DNA of 7,992 nt from Ruminococcaceae bacterium UBA5905 (GCA_002431285.1 DJEF01000002.1:27371-35362); one strand, 5' to 3'. Numbered from the stretch's first letter, positions 1-6,223 are shown. Numbers and translations: made by a program. The notes: a model not told the origin generated them from the sequence alone.

Positions 1-22
1 GTCCCCGACGCGCGTCGGGGAC
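1..22 (-). terminator. Perfect GC-rich palindrome, possible terminator beyond tspO
   Basis: The first 22 bases are a perfect palindrome: arms GTCCCCGACG and CGTCGGGGAC around a CG centre, so a stem of 9-10 bp. It lies 46 bp past the tspO stop in the direction of tspO transcription. A T-tract on that side would fall outside the window, and on the plus side the hairpin is followed by GGGGCATTTG, which is not a T-tract. It may terminate tspO, or the gene left of the window, or both. Confidence 0.4.
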
Positions 23-68
23 GGGGCATTTGTGTGATACCGACCGTCAGTGTGCAGACACCTGCTGC

Positions 69-539
69 TCAGTTGAGCAGATAAACGCCGATATTCAGAT
101 ATCCGGCGAACGTGCCCCACAGCAGATAGGGGATGAGCAGCCATCCGGCTGCGGGATGGATGCGGGCAAACCGCAGCGCCGTGATCAGTATCAGCACCCA
201 TAACAGCAGCAGCCAGACAAAGGCGAACAGATACGCCTTGGCGCTGAAAAAGATCGGGGACCAAAAGAAGTTGACGATCAGCTGTAAGCCGTAGACAAAC
301 AGCGCCCGTTGCCGCTGCACCGGCGGAATGGGCGCCGTGACCACCAGATAGGAGGCCAGCCCCATGAGCAGATACAGGATCGTCCAGGCCACCGGAAACA
401 GCCAGCCCGGCGGCGATAGCGGCGGTTGATTCAGCGCGGCGAAATCCCGCATACCGCCGCCGGACACCAATGCGGACAGACCGCCCACGGCCAGCGGGAT
501 GGCTAAACAGATCAGCAGAGTTTTCCATCGAATCTTCAT
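69..539 (-). CDS. tspO: TspO/MBR family integral membrane protein (tryptophan-rich sensory protein)
   Basis: This encodes a 156-residue protein of the TspO/peripheral-type benzodiazepine receptor family, small five-helix membrane proteins that bind porphyrins or other hydrophobic ligands and are linked to stress and tetrapyrrole responses. Five hydrophobic segments are visible, near residues 8-25, 46-67, 78-97, 102-122 and 130-152. Family signatures are present: PPLSPPGWLFPVAW then LYLLMG (39-60), NFFWSPIFF (90-98), and the C-terminal LLIPYLLWGTFAGYLN (134-149). Length is normal for the family. The ATG at 537-539 is chosen because a GGGAGGGG ribosome binding site (546-553) lies 6 nt upstream and the protein begins at the family's usual place; the frame stays open further upstream but that sequence shows no similarity. 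It is transcribed divergently from the AAA/FtsH hybrid gene. Ligand and role in this organism are unknown. Confidence 0.9.
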   Translation of the reverse strand: MKIRWKTLLICLAIPLAVGGLSALVSGGGMRDFAALNQPPLSPPGWLFPVAWTILYLLMGLASYLVVTAPIPPVQRQRALFVYGLQLIVNFFWSPIFFSAKAYLFAFVWLLLLWVLILITALRFARIHPAAGWLLIPYLLWGTFAGYLNIGVYLLN

Positions 540-834
540 CCTACACCCCTCCCGGAAAGGCGATCGGGACGTTCCGGTTTTTCCGACTGAACGGCAGCGG
601 TTCCGCTGCCCTTCGCCCGGAAAACGCTCGCATCCCCCGTTCGTGCGCCCCGCCGCAAACCCCGCCGCAAAAAAGCGGTTTGCCGCGGGCTCGCCGTGCC
701 GGAACGGCGGTGTCCCGATCGCTCTGTCTATACAAAGTATATGTACAGACGCGCGACGCTTATGCACCCGGAGGGATACTTTTTCGGTGGAGCGACCCTC
801 CGAGCCCGTCGGCGGGTTTTGTGCGGCGTTACCC
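540..834. other. Divergent intergenic region and probable tspO leader
   Basis: About 295 bp with no convincing gene. Open frames here on both strands lack ribosome binding sites and recognisable sequence. On the minus strand a TATACT hexamer (736-741) could be the tspO -10, but no good -35 sits at the right distance. Between it and tspO, at 655-686, GCGG-CAAA-CCGC followed by six T residues (minus strand) overlaps an alternative pairing, described under findings. A CCCG-TCGG-CGGG hairpin followed by TTTT (805-820, plus) is too short to call. Confidence 0.5.
736..741 (-). promoter_or_regulatory. Candidate -10 element for tspO
   Basis: The minus strand reads TATACT at 741-736, the same -10 hexamer used by the genes at 4720 and 5451. 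It would give a 5' leader of roughly 190 nt before tspO. No recognisable -35 is found 16-18 bp upstream. The hexamer lies in a short dyad (TATAC-AAA-GTATA, 729-741), so a regulator could bind here. Weak call. Confidence 0.25.
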
Positions 835-863
835 TTGACAAATTCTTTCAGTGAGGGTAAAAT
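829..863 (+). promoter_or_regulatory. Strong sigma-A promoter for the AAA/FtsH hybrid gene, with flanking inverted repeat
   Basis: TTGACA at 835-840 is a perfect -35, followed by exactly 17 bp and TAAAAT at 858-863, a 5/6 match to the -10 consensus. Transcription would start near 870, giving a leader of about 280 nt before the ATG at 1148. A perfect 7-bp inverted repeat, TTACCCT (829-835) and AGGGTAA (854-860), brackets the promoter and overlaps the first base of the -35 and the first bases of the -10, so it could be an operator. No CIRCE and no CtsR heptad pair is seen here. Confidence 0.8.
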
Positions 864-869
864 AAGTGC

Positions 870-1147
870 GTCAGTGTGCGACAGATTTTTGATGTGTTCA
901 TCCGAAGGAGCGGCGGCGTTTTTCGCTGGAATTTTTGTGGGGATGCCGTGTTTGGCGGGGGAGGCAGAAATGCCGGAGTAATCTTCGTTGCGAACACGGA
1001 AGAACCGATGTCTGCGCAAGCAATGTGCCCAAACGCACCGAGAGAAGCGGTCGGCGCAAAGGACGCTGCGGGCCGATCGGTCGTACAGACGGCGGTGTGC
1101 CGCCGATGGGTAAGAAACAAGTCACCGAAAGATACGGAGGGAATAAA
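870..1147 (+). promoter_or_regulatory. Long structured 5' leader of the AAA/FtsH hybrid gene
   Basis: The inferred leader runs from the promoter's start site to the hybrid gene. Three stem-loops can be drawn by eye. The first pairs CCGTGTTT (946-953) with GAACACGG (992-999) and encloses GGCA-GAAA-TGCC (963-974). The second pairs GGTCGGC (1049-1055) with GCCGATC (1072-1078), with an inner GCA/TGC extension. The third is CGGCGG-TGTG-CCGCCG (1090-1105). The ribosome binding site GGAGGG is at 1136-1141. No known riboswitch class is recognised, and no terminator with a T-tract is seen. The GC-rich base composition makes chance stems likely. Confidence 0.4.
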
Positions 1148-4100
1148 ATGGCCGAGACAAAATACAGCCCCCTGGTGCGCGAGCTGCTGTGGCGGGCATC
1201 CGAGAAATGCATTTACGGCGGAATGGCGTCGGCGGCGGCGCTGACTGCGGAGCTGCTGCGCATGGAGCTGAGCGGTTCTATGAACGATTCGCAGGCAGCG
1301 GAGGCAGCGTCGGTGCTGTCCTTCCTGCGCACGAAAACCGACGATCTGCAGGCGCTGTGCGGTCGGCTGGATGCGCTGTCCGGCAGCTTCACCGAAAAGG
1401 ACGACGACTACCTGTCCGACAAGCTGGATGAGGCGCGCCGAAAGGCGGCCAACCGCGGGTCGGATCTCGTCACGCTGGACGACGTGTATCAGGGGATTTT
1501 TGCGGACCCGGACGAGTCGCTGCGGTCCACGATCTTCGCGCAATCGGCATCCGACGAGGACGAGCGCCCCATGAGCCTGGAGGATCAGCTGTCCGCCATG
1601 CTGGGCGTGCCCAAGCGTCCCCGCCGGGAGGCGGCTTCGGTTACGGCCGATGCGGAGGCGGAGGCGCCTGCATTCCCGCGCCCTCAGCCGCCCCGCCCGG
1701 CGGAAAAGAAGCTGGGCATCGCGGAGCTGACCGCTCGGGTGCAGGATGTGGAAAAGTCGCTGCGCAAGGCGGTGTACGGACAGGATCACGCCATCGGTGT
1801 GCTGACGGCCGGATACTTTCAGGCGGAGCTGCTGGCGCTGACCGATTACAGCCGGGTACGGCCGCTGGCCACCTTCCTGTTCGCAGGCCCTCCCGGTGTG
1901 GGTAAGACCTTTCTGGCCGAAGAGGCGGCATCGGCGCTGCAGCTGCCCTTCAAGCGCTTTGACATGAGCGAGTATTCCGATAAGGAAGCTAACCTGATGT
2001 TCGCCGGCACCAATAAGGTGTATAAGGGCGCCAAGCCCGGCGTGGTGACGGATTTTGTGGCGCAGAACCCCCGGTGCGTGCTGCTGTTCGACGAGATCGA
2101 AAAGGCGCATGTGAACGTGATCCACCTGTTTCTGCAGATTCTGGATGCCGGCCGGTTGCAGGACAATTTCTCCGAGGAGGAGGTTCCCTTCAAGGATACC
2201 ATCCTCATCTTCACTACCAATGCGGGACGGTCGCTGTATCTGGAGGGGGAGAACCGGGATTATTCCTGCGTATCCCGTAAGGTGATCCTGAAGGCGCTGG
2301 AGAAGGATGTGGACCCCACCACCGGCACCCCGTTTTTCCCCGGAGCGATCTGCTCCCGGTTTGCCTCCGGCAATGTGGTGATGTTCAACCATGTGGAGGC
2401 CCACGATCTGCGGGAGATCGCCAAGCGGGAGATTCTGCGTCATGCAGTGAATCTGGAGGCCAAGCTGGGCATGGCGGTCAAATGCGACGAGGAGGTGTTC
2501 ACCGCCCTGCTGCTGGCGGAGGGCGGCGCAGCGGATGCCCGCATGATCCGCGGCCGGGCGGCCAATTTCCTGAACAGCGAGCTGTATGAGCTGCTGCGGC
2601 TGGTCTCTTCCGAAAAGGGCGGGGATTTCACCGGCCGCATCAAAGAGGTGCGCATGACGGTGGATCTGCCGGCGGATGCGGAGACCCGCAGCCTGTTCAA
2701 GAGCGACGAATTGCCGTGCGTGCTGGTGTTTGCTTCTCCGGAGACGGTGGAGCGCTGCCGCAGTCTGGCGGATTGCTGCCGATTCTTCGGGGCGGCGACG
2801 CTGGAGCAGGCACAAGAGGTTCTGCGCAGCCAGGATGTGAAAGCGGTGCTGGTGGATCCCTCCGAGGGCTTGCGGGCGGATCGGCAGACCTATCTGAATA
2901 TCGAGGATGCGGAGTCCGAGGCCCGGGATGTGCTGCGCTATGTGCGGGAGCAGATGAGCGCCATGCCGGTGTATATTCTGGAAACGCCGCGTCTGCCGCT
3001 GAATGCGGAGGAGCGGCTGTCCTATCAGCGCATCGGTGTGCGGGGGACGGTGCTGCTGGAGGATACCACCGATCCCTTTGCGGGGGCGATGCGGCGCATC
3101 GGTGTGCAGCTGCACCAGCAGGAGAGTATGCGCCGTCTGGCCAGCTCCAACCGGATCGTGGTGTTTGAAACGGCCCAGAAGGTGTCGGACGACGGCGCGC
3201 AGGCGGAGATCCGTCTGTTTGATTTCCGTTTGGAGACGGCGGTGGATCCGGAGGATGCCAGAAATGTGCTCAGCCGGATGTCCCGCCCCGATGTCCGCTT
3301 CGATCAGGTGATCGGCGCGAAGGATGCCAAGGGCGAGCTGCAATACTTCGTGGATTACCTGCGGGATCCGAAAAAGTTTCTGGGGACCGGTGTGCGGCCG
3401 CCCCGCGGGGTGCTGCTGTATGGCCCTCCCGGCACCGGCAAAACGATGCTGGCCAAGGCCATGGCCTGCGAATCCGGCGTGACGTTCATCGCCGCCGAGG
3501 GCAACCAGTTCCTGAAGAAATATGTAGGCGAGGGGCCGGAAAAGGTGCATGAGCTGTTCCGCACCGCTCGCCGCTACGCACCGGCCATTCTGTTTGTGGA
3601 TGAGATCGACGCCATCGGGCGGGAGCGCCGGGGCGAGGCGACGGCGGGCACCGAGGCGACGCTGACGGCGTTCCTGACCGAGATGGACGGCTTCAAGAGC
3701 GACCCCACCAAGCCGGTGTTTGTGCTGGCGGCCACCAACTACGACGTGGAGCCGGGCGGGGACAAGAGTCTCGATGCGGCGCTGGTGCGGCGGTTCGACC
3801 GGAAGGTGTGCATCGACCTGCCGGATAAGGACGATCGCATCCGGTATATCCGGATGCAGATGCAGAAAAAGCAGAATTTCGCCCTGTCCGACGGACAGGT
3901 GGACAATCTGGCGCTGCGTTCCACCGGTATGAGTCTGGCCTCGCTGGAATCCATTCTGGAGATGGCGCTGCGGGCGGCCCTGCGCAGCGGTGCGCAGACG
4001 GTGACGGATGCGATTCTGGAGGAGGCCTTTGAGACCCACCAGAGCGGCGAGGCCAAGCCCTGGAGCCGGGAGCTGCTGGAGCGGGTGGCACGGCATGAGA

Positions 4101-4612
4101 CCGGCCATGCGTTCCTGTGCTGGCAGAGCGGGGAGACGCCGTCCTATCTGACCATCGTCGCGCGGGGCGACCACGGCGGCTATATGCAGCACGGAGATCA
4201 CGAGGGGAAAGCGCTGTATACCAAAAAGGAGCTGCTGGCGCGCATCCGCACCTCTCTGGGCGGCCGGGCGGCGGAGCTGGTGTATTATGGACAGGAGGAT
4301 GGCCTGTCCACCGGCGCTTCCGGCGATCTGGAGTCGGCCACCCGGCTGGCGGAGCAGCTCATCTGCAGCTACGGCATGGACGGTCAGTTCGGCTTGGCGG
4401 CCATCAGCTCGCAGGCTATGCGCAGCGGGGAGCTGTCCGTGCGGGTGCGGGAGGCGGTCAACACCATTCTGGCGGAGCAGATGGAAGAAGCGGTGCGGCT
4501 GCTGACCGAGAACCGGACGGCGATGGACCGGATGGTCGGTGTGCTGCTGGTGAAGAACCACCTCACCGGCGAGGAGATCGACCGGGTGTTCCGCGGTCAG
4601 ACGATCGGCTGA
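1148..4612 (+). CDS. Soluble Clp-type AAA+ / receiver-like / FtsH AAA+ / M41 zinc metalloprotease fusion
   Basis: This 1154-residue protein combines two ATPase motors with a protease. Residues 1-130 resemble a degenerate Clp N-domain (DLVTLDDVYQGIF at 106-118 is like the second Clp-N repeat); 131-190 is an acidic, Pro/Ala-rich linker. A ClpA/B D2-type AAA+ domain follows: Walker A GPPGVGKT (247-254), pore-loop-like VYKG (291-294), Walker B VLLFDEIEKAH (311-321), sensor 1 FTTNAG (355-360), Arg404 as candidate finger, sensor 2 DARMIRG (463-469). Residues 520-660 look receiver-like. An FtsH module covers the rest: GPPGTGKT (759-766), pore loop YVG (792-794), ILFVDEIDAIG (814-824), RRFDR (881-885), HETGH (983-987) and the third zinc ligand Asp1060 in TGASGDLESAT. 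FtsH's N-terminal membrane helices are absent, so it should be cytosolic. Start chosen from GGAGGG six bases upstream. All catalytic residues seem intact; substrates are unknown. Confidence 0.9.
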   Translation: MAETKYSPLVRELLWRASEKCIYGGMASAAALTAELLRMELSGSMNDSQAAEAASVLSFLRTKTDDLQALCGRLDALSGSFTEKDDDYLSDKLDEARRKAANRGSDLVTLDDVYQGIFADPDESLRSTIFAQSASDEDERPMSLEDQLSAMLGVPKRPRREAASVTADAEAEAPAFPRPQPPRPAEKKLGIAELTARVQDVEKSLRKAVYGQDHAIGVLTAGYFQAELLALTDYSRVRPLATFLFAGPPGVGKTFLAEEAASALQLPFKRFDMSEYSDKEANLMFAGTNKVYKGAKPGVVTDFVAQNPRCVLLFDEIEKAHVNVIHLFLQILDAGRLQDNFSEEEVPFKDTILIFTTNAGRSLYLEGENRDYSCVSRKVILKALEKDVDPTTGTPFFPGAICSRFASGNVVMFNHVEAHDLREIAKREILRHAVNLEAKLGMAVKCDEEVFTALLLAEGGAADARMIRGRAANFLNSELYELLRLVSSEKGGDFTGRIKEVRMTVDLPADAETRSLFKSDELPCVLVFASPETVERCRSLADCCRFFGAATLEQAQEVLRSQDVKAVLVDPSEGLRADRQTYLNIEDAESEARDVLRYVREQMSAMPVYILETPRLPLNAEERLSYQRIGVRGTVLLEDTTDPFAGAMRRIGVQLHQQESMRRLASSNRIVVFETAQKVSDDGAQAEIRLFDFRLETAVDPEDARNVLSRMSRPDVRFDQVIGAKDAKGELQYFVDYLRDPKKFLGTGVRPPRGVLLYGPPGTGKTMLAKAMACESGVTFIAAEGNQFLKKYVGEGPEKVHELFRTARRYAPAILFVDEIDAIGRERRGEATAGTEATLTAFLTEMDGFKSDPTKPVFVLAATNYDVEPGGDKSLDAALVRRFDRKVCIDLPDKDDRIRYIRMQMQKKQNFALSDGQVDNLALRSTGMSLASLESILEMALRAALRSGAQTVTDAILEEAFETHQSGEAKPWSRELLERVARHETGHAFLCWQSGETPSYLTIVARGDHGGYMQHGDHEGKALYTKKELLARIRTSLGGRAAELVYYGQEDGLSTGASGDLESATRLAEQLICSYGMDGQFGLAAISSQAMRSGELSVRVREAVNTILAEQMEEAVRLLTENRTAMDRMVGVLLVKNHLTGEEIDRVFRGQTIG

Positions 4613-4660
4613 TCGGACGGACAATGTCGCAAAATAAGTGCATAAAAACCGATTTTTCTC

Positions 4661-4689
4661 TTGCACCGCAGGAGTTCCTGTGGTATACT
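4661..4689 (+). promoter_or_regulatory. Promoter of the YbjN-like gene with a quasi-palindrome in its spacer
   Basis: TTGCAC (4661-4666), a 17-bp spacer and TATACT (4684-4689) make a good sigma-A promoter, starting transcription near 4696. The spacer is almost filled by an inverted repeat, ACCGCAGGA (4665-4673) and TCCTGTGGT (4676-4684), arms of 9 with one mismatch around a 2-nt centre. This placement is typical of a repressor operator. The 48 bp between the hybrid gene's stop and this promoter show no clear terminator, so read-through is possible. Confidence 0.75.
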
Positions 4690-4719
4690 GAATAAAAAGT
4701 ACATAAGGAGGCTGGCAAT

Positions 4720-5133
4720 ATGGCATATTCTTACAAGCAGGCGTTCATGTCCTACATGGATCAGGAGGGCATCAAGTATCAGGATAAGGGCGAGTTCGTC
4801 GTATCCGTGACCTATACCGGGGATAACCTGAAGTCGATCCCGATCATGGTGTTCTTCGACAAGGACGGCGAAGGTCTGGTACAGCTGGCGTGCTGGGAGA
4901 TCTGCAACTTCTCCGAGGAGAAACAGGCCGCCGGTCTGCTGTGCTGTAATCAGCTGAACAGTAAGTATCGCTGGGTGAAGTTCTATGTGGATAGCGACCG
5001 GGATACCCGCGCCGAGCTGGACGCCATCATCGACCCCCAGACGGTGGGTCAGGAGTGCCTGGCGCTGGTGCGTCGGATGGTGCACATCGTGGACGATGCG
5101 TACCCGACGCTGATGGCTGCGCGCTTCGTCTGA
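4720..5133 (+). CDS. YbjN domain-containing protein
   Basis: A 137-residue protein of the YbjN family, which has a fold related to type III secretion chaperones and no agreed biochemical function; in enterobacteria YbjN affects stress tolerance and motility. Family features seen are an N-terminal helix then DKGEFVVSVTY (22-32), a central strand region IPIMVFFDKDGEGLVQL (40-56), NQLNSKYRWVKFYVD (77-91), and the conserved C-terminal block QECLALVRRMVHIVDDAYP (111-129). There is no signal peptide or membrane segment, so it should be cytosolic. AAGGAGG (4705-4711) lies 8 nt before the ATG. It has its own promoter and terminator, though transcription could also enter from the protease gene 107 bp upstream. 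A link to that protease is possible by position but unproven. Confidence 0.8.
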   Translation: MAYSYKQAFMSYMDQEGIKYQDKGEFVVSVTYTGDNLKSIPIMVFFDKDGEGLVQLACWEICNFSEEKQAAGLLCCNQLNSKYRWVKFYVDSDRDTRAELDAIIDPQTVGQECLALVRRMVHIVDDAYPTLMAARFV

Positions 5134-5151
5134 TCGGTTTATAGCGATTTG

Positions 5152-5189
5152 AAACGGCTTTTGCCCGACATCCGGGCAAAAGCCGTTTT
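5152..5189 (+). terminator. Strong intrinsic terminator after the YbjN-like gene
   Basis: A perfect 16-bp stem pairs 5152-5167 (starting AAACGGCTTTTGCCCG) with 5173-5188 around a 5-nt loop (ACATC), and ends in TTTT. It starts 18 nt after the stop codon. The A-rich 5' flank means it could also work on the minus strand, but no minus-strand gene ends here. Confidence 0.9.
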
Positions 5190-5389
5190 GCGTCTGTGCT
5201 GCGGCTCGGCTGCGCGGTTGTGCGTCTGTTCGGTCTCCCGACAAGATACGCCGGGTGGCCATAGGCGGCTTGGACGGCGGTTTATCGCCGCAGTGCGCGG
5301 AAAGCGCGGGCGATACGGCGGTATTTCCGCGCCGATTCCGTGCACCCGGGCGAAAAGCCGGACAGCGGGTCTGCGCGCCAAGTTCTGTG
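5190..5389. other. Non-coding GC-rich stretch before the deoC promoter
   Basis: Two hundred bases without a supported gene. It contains a 9-bp perfect inverted repeat, GCGCGGAAA (5295-5303) and TTTCCGCGC (5324-5332), separated by 20 bases, and a smaller CGGCG/CGCCG stem (5275-5290). Neither is followed by a T-tract. The stretch could be an upstream regulatory region for deoC or simply spacer. Confidence 0.4.
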
Positions 5390-5418
5390 TTTACTTTTGG
5401 ACCGAAATGGGGTATACT
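5390..5418 (+). promoter_or_regulatory. Promoter of deoC
   Basis: TTTACT (5390-5395), a 17-bp spacer and TATACT (5413-5418) fit a sigma-A promoter and share the -10 hexamer and the GGTATACTG context with the promoter at 4661-4689. The transcript would begin near 5425, only about 25 nt before the deoC ATG, so the leader is short. No CytR- or DeoR-type operator is recognised. Confidence 0.65.
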
Positions 5419-5450
5419 GGATTCACAGTTTGAATGAGGAGTTGAGCGTC

Positions 5451-6113
5451 ATGGACAAACAGGCGATTCTGGCGCGGGTGGATCATACGCTGCTGTCTCC
5501 GGCGGCCACCTGGGAGCAGATTCGGCAGCTGTGCGATGAGGGACTGCGGTATCACACCGCATCGGTGTGTATCCCGGCGGTGTATGTCCGGGCGGCGGCC
5601 GATCATCTGCGGGGGCGTCTGCCGGTGTGCACCGTCATCGGCTTCCCGACCGGATACAGTCTGCCGGAGATCAAATGCGCAGAAGCGGCGCGGGCCATAG
5701 CGGACGGCGCGGACGAGGTGGATATGGTGCTGCATATCGGCGGGCTGAAGGCCGGGCGGGATACCGCCGTGGAGGAGGAGATTCGCCGGGTCAAAGAGGT
5801 CTGCGGCGAGCGGATTCTCAAGGTGATCGCGGAGACCTGCTTGCTTACCGAGGCGGAGAAGATTCGCGCCTGCGAGATCGTATCCCGCGCCGGTGCCGAC
5901 TATATCAAGACCTCCACCGGCTTTTCCACCGGCGGCGCGACCCGGGAGGATGTAGCTCTTCTGGCCGCCAACGTCGGCCCCAATGTGAAGGTCAAGGCCG
6001 CCGGGGGCATCGCCACTCTGGAGGACGCGGAGGAATTCCTCGCCCTGGGCGCAGACCGGCTCGGCACGAGCCGTGTCGTGAAGCTCATCATGGCGGAGGA
6101 GGAAAATCAGTAA
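5451..6113 (+). CDS. deoC: Deoxyribose-phosphate aldolase (DERA)
   Basis: This encodes a 220-residue class I aldolase that reversibly cleaves 2-deoxy-D-ribose 5-phosphate to glyceraldehyde 3-phosphate and acetaldehyde, in the cytosolic salvage of deoxynucleosides. The TIM-barrel family signatures are clear: VDHTLLSP (10-17), VIGFPTG (62-68), EVDMVLHIG (89-97) with catalytic Asp91, LKVIAETCLL (123-132), YIKTSTGF (151-158) with the Schiff-base Lys153, and KVKAAGGI (180-187) with Lys182, matching Asp102, Lys167 and Lys201 of the E. coli enzyme. Length is typical for Bacillota DERA. The ATG at 5451 is chosen because GAGGAG (5436-5441) lies 9 nt upstream and residue 1 matches the family's start. 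It stands alone, with its own promoter and terminator, and not beside other deo genes as is common elsewhere. Confidence 0.97.
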   Translation: MDKQAILARVDHTLLSPAATWEQIRQLCDEGLRYHTASVCIPAVYVRAAADHLRGRLPVCTVIGFPTGYSLPEIKCAEAARAIADGADEVDMVLHIGGLKAGRDTAVEEEIRRVKEVCGERILKVIAETCLLTEAEKIRACEIVSRAGADYIKTSTGFSTGGATREDVALLAANVGPNVKVKAAGGIATLEDAEEFLALGADRLGTSRVVKLIMAEEENQ

Positions 6114-6123
6114 AACGCGATCA

Positions 6124-6159
6124 AGCAGGGCCTGCCGGACACCGGCGGGCTCTGCTTTT
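6124..6159 (+). terminator. Intrinsic terminator of deoC
   Basis: A 15-bp stem with two G-U pairs joins 6124-6138 (AGCAGGGCCTGCCGG) and 6142-6156 across a 3-nt loop (ACA), followed by TTTTG. It begins 10 nt after the deoC stop. Its last T coincides with the start of the palindromic repeat at 6159. Confidence 0.85.
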
Positions 6160-6223
6160 GTCATCCTGAGCAGCGACAGCGACGAAGGATCTGAAAAGAT
6201 TCTTCACTTCGTTCAGAATGACA
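6159..6223. repeat. Intergenic palindromic repeat element (REP/MITE-like)
   Basis: A 65-bp imperfect palindrome. The outer arms TGTCATCCTGAGC (6159-6171) and GTTCAGAATGACA (6211-6223) pair at 11 of 13 positions. The inner arms GAAGGATCT (6184-6192) and AGATTCTTC (6197-6205) pair across a GAAA loop with one G-U pair. The left side carries an extra tandem AGCGAC-AGCGAC (6172-6183). This sequence type, of the TGTCATYCTGARC...GAAGRATCT form, recurs between genes in many bacteria, including gut Clostridia. Here it lies between two convergent genes. Confidence 0.75.

Noticed and set aside
805..820. Hairpin with TTTT just upstream of the hybrid gene promoter
   Set aside because: Only a 4-bp strong stem, and no plus-strand gene ends upstream of it.
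470..981. Two plus-strand frames in the divergent intergenic region (470-838, 499-981)
   Set aside because: Both overlap tspO antisense, lack ribosome binding sites, have Arg/Pro-rich composition typical of chance frames in GC-rich DNA, and the second runs across the promoter at 835-863.
540..1019. N-terminal extension of TspO by 160 residues
   Set aside because: The family starts at the ATG at 539, which has a good ribosome binding site; the extension has no similarity and crosses the opposing promoter.
935..1147. Upstream in-frame extension of the hybrid protease, including an ATG at 1106
   Set aside because: No ribosome binding site precedes 935 or 1106, while GGAGGG lies 6 nt before the ATG at 1148; the extension is Arg/Gly/Cys-rich and unlike the protein.
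859..4641. Shared 11-mers AAAATAAGTGC (859-869 and 4631-4641) and CGTCAGTGTGC (near 45-55 and 869-879)
   Set aside because: Short matches with no common position relative to promoters or structure; chance matches of this length are not informative.
848..4726. A 1292-codon open frame on the minus strand covering the entire hybrid protease gene
   Set aside because: It shares codon boundaries with the sense gene, so its stops would be sense TTA, CTA and TCA codons, which this GC-rich gene avoids in favour of CTG and AGC/TCC. The predicted protein is Gln/His/Arg-rich with no recognisable domain, and there is no start signal.
5149..5433. Plus-strand open frame between the YbjN-like gene and deoC
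   Set aside because: It begins inside the terminator stem, has no ribosome binding site and reads through the deoC promoter.
5391..6164. 257-codon minus-strand frame antisense to deoC
   Set aside because: Also codon-aligned with the sense gene and explained by missing TTA, CTA and TCA codons; it even runs through the deoC promoter.
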